From NCBI RefSeq assembly GCF_900113685.1, contig NZ_FOQG01000003.1, positions 124,001 through 188,000 on the forward strand: a stretch of DNA of 64,000 bases, given 5' to 3'. Positions within the stretch are counted from its first letter, which is position 1. Every line of letters starts with the position of its first letter. The stretch is from Nocardioides psychrotolerans. Lineage in GTDB: Bacteria > Actinomycetota > Actinomycetes > Propionibacteriales > Nocardioidaceae. Positions 53,854 through 63,768 of this stretch are shown here, in pieces. The notes below the pieces were generated by a model. The model saw nothing but the letters and a program-made list of their open reading frames with translations, was not told the origin of the DNA and made no database searches. The position numbers and the translations under genes were made by a program.

Positions 53854-55098
53854 TCAGCCCTGGGGCAGGACGATCGCCGAGGTGCCCGCGAGACTCCCGG
53901 GCGCGGCCGGCAGCGTGACGAAGAAGCGACCGCGACCCTCGGGCAGCGCCAGCTCGAACGCACCGGCCTCACCGACGAGACCGCGGGCGACCGCCTCGGT
54001 GGCCTCGCCGCCGAGCGGACCCTCCACCGATCGCCACAGCGTCACGGGGGTGCCGGGCTCGGCCGGGATCGCCGAGCCGACGACCCGGTCACCATCGATG
54101 CGTGCATCGACGTCCGGTGCGACCTCGACGACGAACGGCAACGAGACGCTGCCCTGCGCCAGTGGCCGGTCGACGAAGCGCCAGCGGTAGAGCGTGCGCC
54201 GCAGCGGCTCCACCGTCACCGTGGGCTCGGCGCCGTCGACGACGTCGACGGTCTCCCAGAACGTCGTGCCGAACGCCTGCTGCTCGAGGATCAGGCTGGA
54301 TCCGGGCACCCGGGTGCCGCCCTCGGTCACCCGGAGGGCGCCGCGCAGCGCGAGCTGCTCCCCCGCGGTGATCGCGGCGCGCTCGCCAGTCATGTCGGTC
54401 GCCGTGGTCATGCCCTCGAGGTCGTACGTCGTCACGTCGCCCGGGCTGCCCAGGCGCAGCGTGTCCATGTTGAAGGGCGCGCCGTCGCAGCCGTAGCCGA
54501 GGGTGAACAGCCCCGGCGCGTCCCCGCCGTGCGCAGCGGTGAAGGTGGCGACGTCGGAGGGGAGCTCTGGTCCCTGCTCCAGCAGGGCGCCGGTGGTCAT
54601 GTCGTGCTTGGACCAGAGGTAGAACAGGTCGGTCGCGTCGACCTCCTGCCAGCCGCCCGGGGCGAGGACCAGGTCGGCCCGACCGAACCACGCGGAACTG
54701 GTGCCCCCGTCGGCCGGCGCCTGGTAGCCGACGTAGGCCACCCCGCTCCCGCCATCTTCGGCGTAGGCCGCCAGGCTCGCGGTGGTCGTGTCGAGCAGCG
54801 AGTCGACCGAGAAGAGCGCGCCCATCGCCGAGCCGCCCTCGAGGTCGTAGCCGAGGCTACGCATCCCGGTCGGCGGCAGAGCGGGGCCGAAGCCGATGGT
54901 CGGCGCGAGGGTCTCGGCGCCACGCTCGTGGAGCGAGTCGCAGCCGACGTAGGCGAAGCCGACACCGGCCTCGGGGAAGGACGTGCCGCGCACGGTGACC
55001 GTCGAGTCGGCCCGGACCTCGGCCTGGGCAGGCGCGGCCGTCACGACGGTGGCAGCGGCCACCGCGGCGAGGACTGCGAGAAGACTCCGACCGGGCAC
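53854..55098 (-). CDS. Large secreted protein of unknown function
   Basis: A 414-residue protein with a signal peptide at 1-27 (LLAVLAAVAAATVVTAAPAQA). The first 300 residues form what looks like a beta-rich domain with Gly/Asp loops and three or four cysteines (GCDSLHERG, YGCDGAPFN); the last 90 read like an Ig or CARDB-like module (VDARIDGDRVVGSAIPAEPGTPVTLWRSVE). No catalytic motif is recognised. The GTG at 55098 is the only start that keeps the signal peptide. It stands alone between convergent and same-strand genes. Confidence 0.7.
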   Translation of the reverse strand: MPGRSLLAVLAAVAAATVVTAAPAQAEVRADSTVTVRGTSFPEAGVGFAYVGCDSLHERGAETLAPTIGFGPALPPTGMRSLGYDLEGGSAMGALFSVDSLLDTTTASLAAYAEDGGSGVAYVGYQAPADGGTSSAWFGRADLVLAPGGWQEVDATDLFYLWSKHDMTTGALLEQGPELPSDVATFTAAHGGDAPGLFTLGYGCDGAPFNMDTLRLGSPGDVTTYDLEGMTTATDMTGERAAITAGEQLALRGALRVTEGGTRVPGSSLILEQQAFGTTFWETVDVVDGAEPTVTVEPLRRTLYRWRFVDRPLAQGSVSLPFVVEVAPDVDARIDGDRVVGSAIPAEPGTPVTLWRSVEGPLGGEATEAVARGLVGEAGAFELALPEGRGRFFVTLPAAPGSLAGTSAIVLPQG

Positions 55099-55172
55099 AG
55101 CACCATTGTTACCCCACGGGGCATGATCGCGCGCCCCAATGACGAGGGTTCACGGCCCATTCATCGACGGCG

Positions 55173-55634
55173 TCACCGCCGAGCACGGAAGAAGTCGTCG
55201 AGCAGCGCAGTCGACTCGGTCGCGAGCACCCCGGCGACGACCTCGGGCCGGTGGTTGAGCCGCCGGTCGCGCACGACGTCCCACAGGCTGCCCACGGCGC
55301 CGGCCTTCTCGTCGTAGGCGCCGAAGACGATCCGGGACACCCGGCTCAGCACGGCCGCCCCGGCACACATCGTGCAGGGTTCGAGGGTCACGACGAGCGT
55401 GCAGCCGTCGAGGCGCCACTCGCCCAGGGTCCGGGCGGCGGCCCGGAGCGCGACCACCTCCGCGTGTCCGGTCGGGTCACCCTCGGCCTCGCGGACGTTG
55501 CGCCCGGTCGCGACCTCGGCCCCTGAGGCATCGAGGACGACCGCACCGATGGGCACGTCGCCCGTGGCCAGCGCGGCGCGCGCCTCGTCGAGGGCCGCGA
55601 GCATCGGCTCGCGCCACGGGGCGGTCGGGCTCAC
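55173..55634 (-). CDS. tadA: tRNA-specific adenosine deaminase
   Basis: Converts adenosine 34 to inosine in tRNA-Arg(ACG). The zinc deaminase motif is HAE (57-59) with PCTMC (86-90), the form found in TadA. 153 residues is the normal length. It is coupled to the adenosine-deaminase-associated gene upstream (overlap of four bases), an order I know from actinobacteria. It is the last gene of the pair; no tRNA gene lies directly downstream. Confidence 0.94.
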   Translation of the reverse strand: MSPTAPWREPMLAALDEARAALATGDVPIGAVVLDASGAEVATGRNVREAEGDPTGHAEVVALRAAARTLGEWRLDGCTLVVTLEPCTMCAGAAVLSRVSRIVFGAYDEKAGAVGSLWDVVRDRRLNHRPEVVAGVLATESTALLDDFFRARR

Positions 55635-56116
55635 GCGCTGGTGAGGCCGACTGCGTCGTCGAACTGCTCACCGAACCCGAGGGCGCGGGCGATGTCGGAG
55701 AGCGCGTCGTCGGGGAAGAGGTCGAGGTCGTCGAGCAGGATCGCCAGGTCCATCGCCTGCAGGCCGAGGTCGCCGAGCAGGTCGAGGTCACCGGCCGGGG
55801 CGGGCTCGTCGTCGTCCTCGGGCATCGGCAGGTGGAGGAAGTCGACGGCCGATCCGGCCATCTCCCACTCGTCGGCGGCGGTGATGTCGGAGAGCAGCAC
55901 GCGGGTGCTCGCACCGGCCACCCGGACGATGAGGAAGAAATCCTCGTCGATGGACACCATGCCGACGGCTCCCCCGTCCCCGGGGAAGCGACGCAGGGCC
56001 TGGGCGAGGGCGTCGACGTCCACGAGGTGGTCGGTCACCATCTCCTGGACCTGCCAGACGCCTTCCTCACGGTAGGCGGCCAGGGCGTAGTCGATGCCGT
56101 CGTGCTGCTCGGTCAT
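55631..56116 (-). CDS. tRNA adenosine deaminase-associated protein
   Basis: A 161-residue acidic, soluble protein with the pattern of the family named for its link to tadA (DYALAAYREEGVWQVQEMV, then GAVGMVSIDEDFFLIVRVAGASTRVLLSDI, EWEMAGSAVDFL). The reaction is unknown; a role in tRNA editing is suggested only by the constant pairing with tadA. The ATG at 56116 has GGAGGG upstream; a GTG three bases earlier is possible. It overlaps tadA by four bases. Confidence 0.88.
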   Translation of the reverse strand: MTEQHDGIDYALAAYREEGVWQVQEMVTDHLVDVDALAQALRRFPGDGGAVGMVSIDEDFFLIVRVAGASTRVLLSDITAADEWEMAGSAVDFLHLPMPEDDDEPAPAGDLDLLGDLGLQAMDLAILLDDLDLFPDDALSDIARALGFGEQFDDAVGLTSA

Positions 56117-56204
56117 CACTGCCCTCCGTCCTGCCGGTGGATGTCGCCCGACCAGAGTGGCACGCCAGAGGCACCGGGGCCAGCCCGCCCATTAGGGTTT
56201 CGCC

Positions 56205-56846
56205 ATGCGCACCCACGTCGTCGACCACCCGCTCGTCGCCCACAAGCTGACCACGCTGCGCGACATCCACACGGACTCGCCGACCTTCCGGGCGCTGACC
56301 GACGAGCTCGTCACGCTGCTGGCCTACGAGGCCACCCGCGACGTCCGCGTCGACCCGCACGACATCCAGACGCCCGTCTCCCCGACCACCGGGGTCAAGC
56401 TGGCCTCGCCCAAGCCGCTGGTCGTGCCGATCCTCCGGGCCGGGCTGGGCATGCTCGACGGGATGATGCGGCTGCTGCCGACGGCCGAGGTCGGCTTCCT
56501 GGGGATGATGCGCAACGAGGAGACGCTCGAGGCGTCGACGTACGCCGAGCGCCTTCCGGAAGACCTCTCGGGCCGCCAGTGCTATGTCCTGGACCCGATG
56601 CTCGCGACCGGTGGCACGCTCGCGGCCGCCATCAGGTTCCTCACCGACCGTGGCGCCGACGACATCACCGCGATCTGCCTGCTCGCCGCTCCCGAGGGCT
56701 GCCAGCGCCTCGAGGACGACTTGTCCGGCCTCGACGTCCCGGTCACCATCGTCACGGCGGCCATGGACGAGAGGCTCAACGAGAAGGGCTACATCGTGCC
56801 CGGCCTCGGCGACGCCGGCGACCGGCTCTACGGGCTGGCGCACTGA
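56205..56846 (+). CDS. upp: Uracil phosphoribosyltransferase
   Basis: A 213-residue salvage enzyme making UMP from uracil and PRPP. The PRPP loop [11 protein letters not shown] is at about 126-136; the uracil-binding end motif [15 protein letters not shown] is complete. 213 residues fits the family. It lies 89 bases from the divergent deaminase-associated gene and ahead of pntA, with 106 bases between, probably as a single gene. Confidence 0.95.
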   Translation: MRTHVVDHPLVAHKLTTLRDIHTDSPTFRALTDELVTLLAYEATRDVRVDPHDIQTPVSPTTGVKLASPKPLVVPILRAGLGMLDGMMRLLPTAEVGFLGMMRNEETLEASTYAERLPEDLSGRQCYVLDPMLATGGTLAAAIRFLTDRGADDITAICLLAAPEGCQRLEDDLSGLDVPVTIVTAAMDERLNEKGYIVPGLGDAGDRLYGLAH

Positions 56847-56952
56847 GCGTCGGCGGACATGTGACCTCGCGGTCCGCCCAGGCAGCGGACGCGACCCCGG
56901 TCACCTGACCCCCTGTGTAGGTTGACCCACGGTCAACCCCCAGGAGGTATCC

Positions 56953-58479
56953 GTGCGCATCGGCATCCCGCGCGAGTCCAAGGCCGGCGAGACCCTCGTC
57001 GCTGCCACCGCGATCACCGCTGCTCAGCTGACGACACTCGGCTACGAGGTCGTCGTCGAGTCCGGCGCGGGATTCCTCGCCGACCAGCCGGACAGCGCCT
57101 TCGAGGCCGCGGACATCACGGTGGGCTCCGCCGACGACGCCTGGTCGTGCGACGTCATCGTCAAGGTCAACGCCCCGACGCCGGCCGAGATCGGGCTGCT
57201 GCGTCCCTCCGCCACGATCGTGTCGCTGATGGCACCCGCGCGCAGCCCCGAGCTCGTGGAGCAGCTGACCGCAGCCGGCGTGACCGCCCTGGCGATGGAT
57301 GCCGTGCCCCGGATCTCGCGCGCGCAGTCGTTGGACGTGCTCTCCTCCATGGCCAACGTCGCGGGCTACCGCGCGGTCATCGAGGCCGCCCATGCCTTCG
57401 GACGCCAGTTCACCGGTCAGGTGACCGCGGCCGGGAAGGTCCCGCCCGCGAAGGTCTTCGTCGTCGGCGCCGGGGTGGCCGGGCTCGCCGCGATCGGCGC
57501 GGCCGGGTCGATGGGCGCGATCGTCCGCGCGTTCGACGTACGCCCCGAGGTCGCCGAGCAGGTCGAGTCGATGGGCGCCCAGTTCGTCACCGTCGACATG
57601 ACCCAGGAGGTCAGCTCCGACGGCTATGCCCAGGAGATGACTGCTGAGCAGGAGGCCGCCACGGCAGCGATGTACGACGAGGAGGTGCGCGCCGCCGACA
57701 TCGTCATCACCACTGCGTTGATCCCCGGACGACCCGCGCCGGTGCTCGTGCGGGCCGAGACCGTCGCTGCGATGCGCAACGGCTCCGTCATCGTCGACAT
57801 GGCCGCGGCCAACGGAGGCAACTGCGAGCTGACCGTGACCGACGAGCGCGTCGTCACCGACAACCTCGTCACCGTCCTGGGCTTCACCGACCTCGCCTCC
57901 CGGCTGGCCGCGCAGACCTCGCAGCTCTACGGCACCAACGTCGTCAACCTCTTCAAGCTGCTGACCCCGGGCAAGGACGGTCAGCTCACCCTCGACTTCG
58001 ACGACGTCGTCCAGCGCGGCATCACCGTCGTCCACGACGGCACCCTGATGTGGCCGCCCCCGCCCGTGCAGGTCTCGGCGGCACCGGTCGCCGCCGCACC
58101 GCCCGCGGAGCCGGTCGCGCCGAAACCACCGCCCGACCCCCGTCGCAAGACGTACGCCGCGGCGCTGGGCGCCGTCACGTTCCTGGCGCTCGCGGCCTAC
58201 GCGCCGGCGGTGTTCCTGAACCACTTCACGGTCTTCGCCCTGGCGGTCTTCGTCGGCTACTACGTGATCTCCAACGTGGCGCACGCCCTGCACACCCCAC
58301 TCATGAGCGAGACCAACGCCATCTCCGGGATCATCCTGGTCGGCGGCGTCCTCCAGGTGGGCAGCACCAACCCGGCGATCGCGATCCTCGCCACCGTGGC
58401 CGTGCTCGTCGCCAGCATCAACATCTTCGGCGGGTTCCTCGTGACCCTCCGGATGCTCGAGATGTTCCGGAAGGACTGA
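56953..58479 (+). CDS. pntA: NAD(P) transhydrogenase subunit alpha
   Basis: A 508-residue subunit of the proton-translocating transhydrogenase. The N-terminal NAD(H)-binding part ([22 protein letters not shown] dinucleotide fold near 172-190; MRIGIPRES opening) is joined by a Pro-rich linker (about 365-400) to four membrane helices, so it is the fused E. coli-type alpha subunit rather than the split alpha1/alpha2 form. GTG start with a perfect AGGAGG 5 bases upstream. Paired with pntB, whose ATG follows by one base. It exchanges NADH for NADPH with the proton gradient. Confidence 0.95.
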   Translation: MRIGIPRESKAGETLVAATAITAAQLTTLGYEVVVESGAGFLADQPDSAFEAADITVGSADDAWSCDVIVKVNAPTPAEIGLLRPSATIVSLMAPARSPELVEQLTAAGVTALAMDAVPRISRAQSLDVLSSMANVAGYRAVIEAAHAFGRQFTGQVTAAGKVPPAKVFVVGAGVAGLAAIGAAGSMGAIVRAFDVRPEVAEQVESMGAQFVTVDMTQEVSSDGYAQEMTAEQEAATAAMYDEEVRAADIVITTALIPGRPAPVLVRAETVAAMRNGSVIVDMAAANGGNCELTVTDERVVTDNLVTVLGFTDLASRLAAQTSQLYGTNVVNLFKLLTPGKDGQLTLDFDDVVQRGITVVHDGTLMWPPPPVQVSAAPVAAAPPAEPVAPKPPPDPRRKTYAAALGAVTFLALAAYAPAVFLNHFTVFALAVFVGYYVISNVAHALHTPLMSETNAISGIILVGGVLQVGSTNPAIAILATVAVLVASINIFGGFLVTLRMLEMFRKD

Positions 58480-58480
58480 C

Positions 58481-59959
58481 ATGAGCGACCTCCTCACCTC
58501 CGACCGGCTGCCAGGGCTGGTGCAGGGCGGCTACATCATCGCCGCGGTGCTCTTCGTCGGCGCCCTCGCCGGGCTGTCCAAGCACGAGACGGCCAAGCGC
58601 GGCAACCTCGCCGGCATGGCCGGCATGGGCATCGCGCTGGTCGCCACCGTGCTCCTCGCGGCGCGCCAGGCCGAGCTGCCCGACCCGCTCGACCACTGGC
58701 GCGGCCTGGGCTCGACGCTCGCGGTGATCGTCGTCGCGATGGCCATCGGCGCCGCGATCGGCGCCTGGCGTGCCCGCACCGTCGAGATGACCCAGATGCC
58801 CGAGCTGGTCGCGATCCTGCACAGCTTCGTCGGCCTCGCCGCCGTGCTGGTCGGCATCAACTCCTTCCTCGACCCCGAGGCCCCGACCACCGGGTCGCTG
58901 GGTGCGATCCACGAGGTCGAGGTCTTCATCGGCGTCTTCATCGGCGCCGTCACCCTCACCGGCTCGATCGTCGCGAACCTCAAGCTCAGCGCGCGGATGA
59001 AGTCGACGCCGCTCGCGCTGCCCGGTCGCCACCTGCTCAACCTCGCGATCATCGTGCTCTCGGTCGCGCTGCTGGTGTGGTTCATGAACACTCCCCACAC
59101 CGACAACGGCACCTCCCCTGGGATCTGGCCGCTGCTGCTCATGACCGCGCTCGCGCTGCTGCTCGGCTTCCACCTGGTCGCCGCCATCGGCGGCGGCGAC
59201 ATGCCGGTCGTCGTCTCGATGCTCAACAGCTACTCCGGCTGGGCCGCCGCTGCCGCCGGCTTCCTGCTCGACAACGACCTGTTGATCATCACCGGCTCCC
59301 TCGTCGGCTCCTCCGGCGCGATCCTGTCCTACATCATGTGCAAGGCGATGAACCGCTCGTTCATCTCCGTCATCGCCGGTGGCTTCGGCTCCGACGGCGC
59401 CATCTCCGGGGAGGCCCGCGACTACGGCGAGCACCGCGAGATCCTTGCGGCTGAGGCTGCCGAGCTGCTCGCCGGTGCTTCGTCGGTCGTCATCACACCG
59501 GGCTACGGGATGGCGGTCGCCCAGGCGCAGTACCCCGTCGCCGAGCTGACGGCCAAGCTGCGCGCCCGCGGGATCGACGTACGGTTCGGGATCCACCCGG
59601 TCGCCGGACGCCTGCCCGGGCACATGAACGTCCTGCTCGCCGAGGCCCGCGTGCCCTACGACATCGTCCTCGAGATGGACGAGATCAACGCCGACTTCCC
59701 CACCACCGACGTGGTCCTCGTCATCGGCGCCAACGACACCGTCAACCCCGCCGCCCTCGACGAACCCGGCTCACCCATCGCCGGCATGCCCGTCCTCGAG
59801 GTCTGGAACGCCCGCGAGGTCATCGTCTTCAAGCGCTCCATGGCCACCGGCTATGCCGGCGTCCAGAACCCGTTGTTCTTCAAGGACAACTCACGGATGC
59901 TCTTCGGCGATGCCAAGGAGCGGGTCGAGGACATCGTGCGAGCGTTGCCGAGCATCTAG
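58481..59959 (+). CDS. pntB: NAD(P) transhydrogenase subunit beta
   Basis: A 492-residue subunit with about nine membrane helices in the first 270 residues and a cytosolic NADP(H) domain in the rest. [16 protein letters not shown] and the [23 protein letters not shown] and [12 protein letters not shown] stretches are the NADP-site marks. It starts one base after pntA, so the two subunits are made together. Its last four bases overlap the convergent thpR gene. Linked by place, though not operon, to NADPH production by zwf. Confidence 0.95.
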   Translation: MSDLLTSDRLPGLVQGGYIIAAVLFVGALAGLSKHETAKRGNLAGMAGMGIALVATVLLAARQAELPDPLDHWRGLGSTLAVIVVAMAIGAAIGAWRARTVEMTQMPELVAILHSFVGLAAVLVGINSFLDPEAPTTGSLGAIHEVEVFIGVFIGAVTLTGSIVANLKLSARMKSTPLALPGRHLLNLAIIVLSVALLVWFMNTPHTDNGTSPGIWPLLLMTALALLLGFHLVAAIGGGDMPVVVSMLNSYSGWAAAAAGFLLDNDLLIITGSLVGSSGAILSYIMCKAMNRSFISVIAGGFGSDGAISGEARDYGEHREILAAEAAELLAGASSVVITPGYGMAVAQAQYPVAELTAKLRARGIDVRFGIHPVAGRLPGHMNVLLAEARVPYDIVLEMDEINADFPTTDVVLVIGANDTVNPAALDEPGSPIAGMPVLEVWNAREVIVFKRSMATGYAGVQNPLFFKDNSRMLFGDAKERVEDIVRALPSI

Positions 59960-60537
59960 CTGCCGTCGCCACCCAGGGGGAAGGTCCCGACGACCTCGTA
60001 GCGGGGCCGCTTGCGCGGCCCCTCACCCAGGTGTGAGGCGACCAGGCTGACCTCGTCGACCTGCCAGGGCAGTCCCTCGTAGCCGTCGAGCAGCTGCACC
60101 CAGCGCGTCACCTCGGTGGGCCGCCCCAACCGGGCCACCGTCACGTGGGGGTGGAAGCGCTGGCCGTCGGTCTGCGTGCCGGCGGTCGACGCCGCGATGC
60201 GGGTGCCCGCGGCCAGGCGCTCGAACTCCTTGCGCACGCCCTCGGTCAGCGACAGCCCGGCGTAGAGCACCCGGGCGCGGGCGACGTCGGGGAACGCGCC
60301 ACCACCGGCGACCCGCGTCGCGAACGGCGTACGACGGGCGGCCGCGAGGCCGAGCCGCTCGACGAGGTCGTCGAGCCGGCGCTCCGGGACCGAGGCCATG
60401 AAGGCCAGCGTGACGTGCAGGTGCTCCGGGAGCGACCACCGGAAGGTCGCGGCCTCGCGTCGGACCGCGAGGAACTCCTCGAGGTGCCCCAGCACGTCCT
60501 CGGGTGGCACCAGGGCCACGAACATCCGCTGGCCCAT
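59956..60537 (-). CDS. thpR: RNA 2',3'-cyclic phosphodiesterase
   Basis: A 193-residue LigT-type 2H phosphoesterase with both HxTx motifs, HVTL (41-44) and HVTV (131-134), the catalytic pairs. It opens 2',3'-cyclic phosphates at RNA ends. The ATG at 60537 gives the usual opening ([15 protein letters not shown]); it starts one base after the stop of the VIT-family gene, so the two are cotranscribed. Convergent with pntB. Confidence 0.92.
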   Translation of the reverse strand: MGQRMFVALVPPEDVLGHLEEFLAVRREAATFRWSLPEHLHVTLAFMASVPERRLDDLVERLGLAAARRTPFATRVAGGGAFPDVARARVLYAGLSLTEGVRKEFERLAAGTRIAASTAGTQTDGQRFHPHVTVARLGRPTEVTRWVQLLDGYEGLPWQVDEVSLVASHLGEGPRKRPRYEVVGTFPLGGDGS

Positions 60538-60538
60538 G

Positions 60539-61270
60539 TCAGAGGTTGGTGCCGAGCAGCGTCCCGATCGCGTAGGTGATGACCATGGCGAAGATCCCAC
60601 CGCCCACGTTGCGGGCGACGGCGCGGCCGGCGGGTCCGTAGCCGAAGCGGGCGCTGGCGAAGCCGGTGAGGGCGAGCGCGAGCGCCACCGAGGCGACCGT
60701 GACGAGGACGCGGGTGGACTCCGGGAAGAACGCGATCGTCAGCAGCGGCAGCAGCGCCCCGAGCGTGAAGGCGATCATCGAGGCGAACGCGGCGTTCCAG
60801 GCAGAGGTGAGGTCGTCGGGGTCGATGCCGAGCTCGATGTCGGCATGGGCCCTGAGCGCGTCGTGGGCGGTGAGCTGCCGGGCCACCTCGAGCGCCGTCG
60901 TGTCGTCGAGGCCCTTGTCCCGATAGAGCCCGGCCAGCTCGGCCAGCTCCTCGTCGGGCTCCTCGTGCAGCTCGCGGCGCTCCTTCTCCAGCAGCGCCTT
61001 CTCGGAGTCGCGCTGGGTGCTGACCGAGACGTATTCACCAGCCGCCATGCTCATCGCGCCCGCCACCAGTCCCGCGACGCCGGCCACGACGATGGCCGTG
61101 CGGTCGGTCGTGGCACCGGCGACGCCGACCACGAGCCCGGCCGTCGACACGATGCCGTCGTTGGCGCCGAGGACTCCCGCGCGCAGCCAGTTGAGCCGGC
61201 TGCGCATCCCCTCGCCGTGCGGCTCGTCGTCGTGGGGCCCGACCTCGACGTCGACTGTCTCAGCACTCAT
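60539..61270 (-). CDS. VIT1/CCC1 family iron/manganese transporter
   Basis: A 243-residue membrane protein: five helices with the family's first-helix motif RAGVLGANDGIVSTAGLVVGVAGA and the Met/Glu-rich GAMSMAAGEYVSVSTQRDSEKA, followed by a charged cytoplasmic helical segment (about 90-140) that in studied relatives binds metals. It likely moves Fe(II) or Mn(II) out of the cytosol. Followed by thpR in the same unit. A 254-base gap lies upstream. Confidence 0.9.
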   Translation of the reverse strand: MSAETVDVEVGPHDDEPHGEGMRSRLNWLRAGVLGANDGIVSTAGLVVGVAGATTDRTAIVVAGVAGLVAGAMSMAAGEYVSVSTQRDSEKALLEKERRELHEEPDEELAELAGLYRDKGLDDTTALEVARQLTAHDALRAHADIELGIDPDDLTSAWNAAFASMIAFTLGALLPLLTIAFFPESTRVLVTVASVALALALTGFASARFGYGPAGRAVARNVGGGIFAMVITYAIGTLLGTNL

Positions 61271-61524
61271 GGGTCGATCTTCCTAGGTCGCTCGGGGGCT
61301 CGCAAGGAAGGCGAGGCTGGGCTGGGGGTGTCGGCGGGATGCATGAGTACCCGGACATCCGGGGACTCCTCACACCTGTCCGCCAACTTCCCCGGGCAGT
61401 TCGCGACCGGCCCGGCCGGTCTGTGCGTGACCTCGAGCGCAAGCGCGCCGAACTGCCGACGTTCCGCACGCGACGTACGACGGCGGGACGCACGGCGGCG
61501 TACGACGGCGGGCTGGCGCTGGAC

Positions 61525-62670
61525 TCAGAGCCCCAGGTCCCGCCCGATGAGCTCCTTCATGATCTCGTTGGAGCCGGCCCAGATCTTGGAGACGCGGGCG
61601 TCGCGCCAGGCGCGCGCGACGCGATACTCGTTCATGAAGCCGTAGCCGCCGTGCAGCTGGACGCAGTGGTCGAGGACGTCGTTCTGCACCTGGGAGGTCC
61701 ACCACTTGGCCTTGGCCGCGTCGACCGGCGTGAGCTCCTTCTTGGTGTGCGCGAGCACGCACTGGTCGACGTAGGCCTGGGTGACCTCGATCTGGGTGAC
61801 CAGCTCGGCGATGAGGAACTTGTTGTGCTGGAACGAGCCGATGCTGGCCCCGAAGGCCTTGCGATCGATCGAGTAGGCGATGGTCTCGCCGAGGATCTGC
61901 TTGACGTGGGCGAGGTTGGAGATCGCGCAGCCGAGCCGCTCCTGCGGGAGGTTCTGCATCATGTGGATGAAGCCGTTGTCGAGCTCGCCGACGATGTCGT
62001 CGTCGGTGACGCGGAGGTTCGAGAAGTTGAGCTCGGCGGTGTCGGACTCGTCCTGACCGACCTTGTCGAGCTTGCGGCCCCGACCGAAGCCCTCGGCCGC
62101 GGTGGGCAGCGCGAAGAGCGTGATGCCCTTGGCCTTCTTCTCCGGGCTCGTGCGGACCGCGGTGACGACCAGGTCGGCGGAGTAGCCGTTGGTGATGAAG
62201 GTCTTGGAGCCGTTGACCACCCAGTCGTCACCGTCGCGGACGGCGGTGGACTTGAGAGCGGCCAGGTCGGAGCCCCCGGACGGCTCGGTCATGCCGATGG
62301 CGAGCAGCATCTCGCCCGCGGCGACGCCGGGCAGCCAACGCTGCTTCTGCTCGTCGTTGCAGAGCCCGACGATGTAGGGCGCGGTGATGTCGGCGTGGAT
62401 GCCCCAGCACGAGCCGAGCGCGGCGTTGACCTTGGAGAGCTCCTCGGCCATGACCGCGTTGAACCGGTAGTCGCCCGCCTCCGCGCCGCCGTACTGCTCA
62501 GGGATCTCCAGGCCGAGGAAGCCCTGCTTGCCGGCCTCGAGCCAGAACTCGCGCGGCAGCGCCTTGTCGATGGCGTGCTGCTCGACGTGGGGCACCACCG
62601 ACCGGTCCAGGAACTCCTTGACGGACGCTCGGAATGACTCGTGGTCCTCGTCGTAGATCTCGCGCTTCAT
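61525..62670 (-). CDS. Acyl-CoA dehydrogenase, long-chain (LCAD)-like
   Basis: A 381-residue flavoprotein that forms trans-2-enoyl-CoA. The FAD/substrate motifs are clear (MTEPSGGSDLAALKSTAV, WVVNGSKTFITNGYSADL, QLHGGYGFMNEY). The C-terminal AGSNEIMKELIGR lacks the Glu of MCAD (YEGT). Instead LPQERLG carries a Glu at the helix-G position used by LCAD and isovaleryl-CoA dehydrogenase, so activity is likely kept. Substrate length not predictable. Single gene ending 254 bases before the VIT-family gene start. Confidence 0.93.
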   Translation of the reverse strand: MKREIYDEDHESFRASVKEFLDRSVVPHVEQHAIDKALPREFWLEAGKQGFLGLEIPEQYGGAEAGDYRFNAVMAEELSKVNAALGSCWGIHADITAPYIVGLCNDEQKQRWLPGVAAGEMLLAIGMTEPSGGSDLAALKSTAVRDGDDWVVNGSKTFITNGYSADLVVTAVRTSPEKKAKGITLFALPTAAEGFGRGRKLDKVGQDESDTAELNFSNLRVTDDDIVGELDNGFIHMMQNLPQERLGCAISNLAHVKQILGETIAYSIDRKAFGASIGSFQHNKFLIAELVTQIEVTQAYVDQCVLAHTKKELTPVDAAKAKWWTSQVQNDVLDHCVQLHGGYGFMNEYRVARAWRDARVSKIWAGSNEIMKELIGRDLGL

Positions 62671-62679
62671 GACCCCATC

Positions 62680-63666
62680 CTACCGATGGGTAACGTAAGC
62701 CGCAGGAAGGCCCAGCGCGAGGACCAGGACGGTCGCGCCGGCGGCGAGCACCACCACCGGAGCCGCCGTACGACGAAGGGTCGCCGGCCGCAGCGAGCAC
62801 CCGAGGGCGAACATCGCCGCCGCGAGCGCGGCCGACTGCACGGCCCCGGCCGACGCGAGGACGAGCTCAGGCACGGGGAGGGTGGAGCGCAGCACCACCA
62901 GACCCACGAAGGCCAGCACGAAGAGCGGCACCAGCGGCGGCCGCATGCCGGCCACGGAGGAGGCCGAGCGGCGCTCGTGCCACGAGACCACGGCCAGCAC
63001 GGGGGCCAGCAGGAGCACCCGTCCGAGCTTGACGACCACGGCGACCTGGAGCGCACCTCCGCCGACCAGGCCACCGGCGACGACGACCTGGCCCACCTCG
63101 TGGACCGACGCGCCGGCCCAGGCTCCGGTCGCCTCGGCGCCGATGCCCAGCCAGGAGCCGAGCAGGGGCACCAGGAACATTGCCAGGCTGCCGAAGACCA
63201 CGACCAGGGAGACGACCACGGCGACCGTCTCGTCACGGGAGCGACGCACACCCTGGAGCGCCCCGACCGCGGCTGCTCCACAGATCGAGAACCCGGCGGC
63301 GACCAGCAGGGCTGTCTCGGCCGGCACCCCCAGCACCCGCGCGAACGCCAGGCTGCCCAGGATGCCGACGCCCACGACGCCCACGACCACGAGCAGCACC
63401 GGCCAGCCGAGGCCGACGACGTCGGAGAGGACCAGCTGGAGCCCCAGCAGTGCGACCCCGACCCGCAGCAGCCGCCGTGAGGCGACCTGGAGACCGGGTC
63501 CGAGCACCGGCGCCGCGGTCGCCCCGGCCGTCGCCGCGACCAGGCCCAGCACGATCGCCACGAGGGTGGGGCTCAGCACCGGCACGACCGCGTGCACCCC
63601 GAGAGAAACGGCGGCGCCCGCTGCCGCGAGGCCCAGGCCGGGCAGCGAGCGGGGAAGGGTGGCCAT
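62680..63666 (-). CDS. YeiH family putative exporter (UPF0324)
   Basis: A 328-residue membrane protein with about ten helices and the YeiH/UPF0324 pattern (LLRVGVALLGLQLVLSDV, VAAGFSICGAAAVGA, GASVHEVGQVVVAGG). Members are thought to export sulphate or related anions, based largely on regulation by LysR-type regulators of sulphur metabolism. The ATG at 63666 is chosen; longer readings add an unsupported opening. It is divergent from a LysR gene, with an inverted repeat between them. Confidence 0.88.
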   Translation of the reverse strand: MATLPRSLPGLGLAAAGAAVSLGVHAVVPVLSPTLVAIVLGLVAATAGATAAPVLGPGLQVASRRLLRVGVALLGLQLVLSDVVGLGWPVLLVVVGVVGVGILGSLAFARVLGVPAETALLVAAGFSICGAAAVGALQGVRRSRDETVAVVVSLVVVFGSLAMFLVPLLGSWLGIGAEATGAWAGASVHEVGQVVVAGGLVGGGALQVAVVVKLGRVLLLAPVLAVVSWHERRSASSVAGMRPPLVPLFVLAFVGLVVLRSTLPVPELVLASAGAVQSAALAAAMFALGCSLRPATLRRTAAPVVVLAAGATVLVLALGLPAAYVTHR

Positions 63667-63724
63667 GGCGTCGAGTCTCGTCGTGCCGCTCCGGCTGCAG
63701 TAGCCCTCAACCGGGACCATGCTC

Positions 63725-63757
63725 ATGCCCTATTGATATGAGCCTGGGTCAGGGCAT
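63725..63757. promoter_or_regulatory. LysR-type operator between yeiH-like gene and regulator
   Basis: ATGCCCT at 63725-63731 pairs with AGGGCAT at 63751-63757, an inverted repeat in the intergenic region of the divergent exporter and LysR genes. LysR regulators usually bind such a site next to their own gene. The repeat ends 11 bases before the regulator ATG. Confidence 0.6.
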
Positions 63758-63768
63758 ATCGTCCAGGC

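Noticed and set aside
61474..61512. Direct repeat CGTACGACGGCGGG (two copies, 25 bases apart) between the VIT-family and acyl-CoA dehydrogenase genes
   Set aside because: Short, GC-rich and isolated; CGTACGACG-type words are common throughout the window.
61525..62670. Acyl-CoA dehydrogenase without a catalytic base (no Glu in the C-terminal AGSNEI motif)
   Set aside because: The LPQERL motif supplies the Glu at the helix-G position used in LCAD-type enzymes, so it is not a pseudoenzyme.
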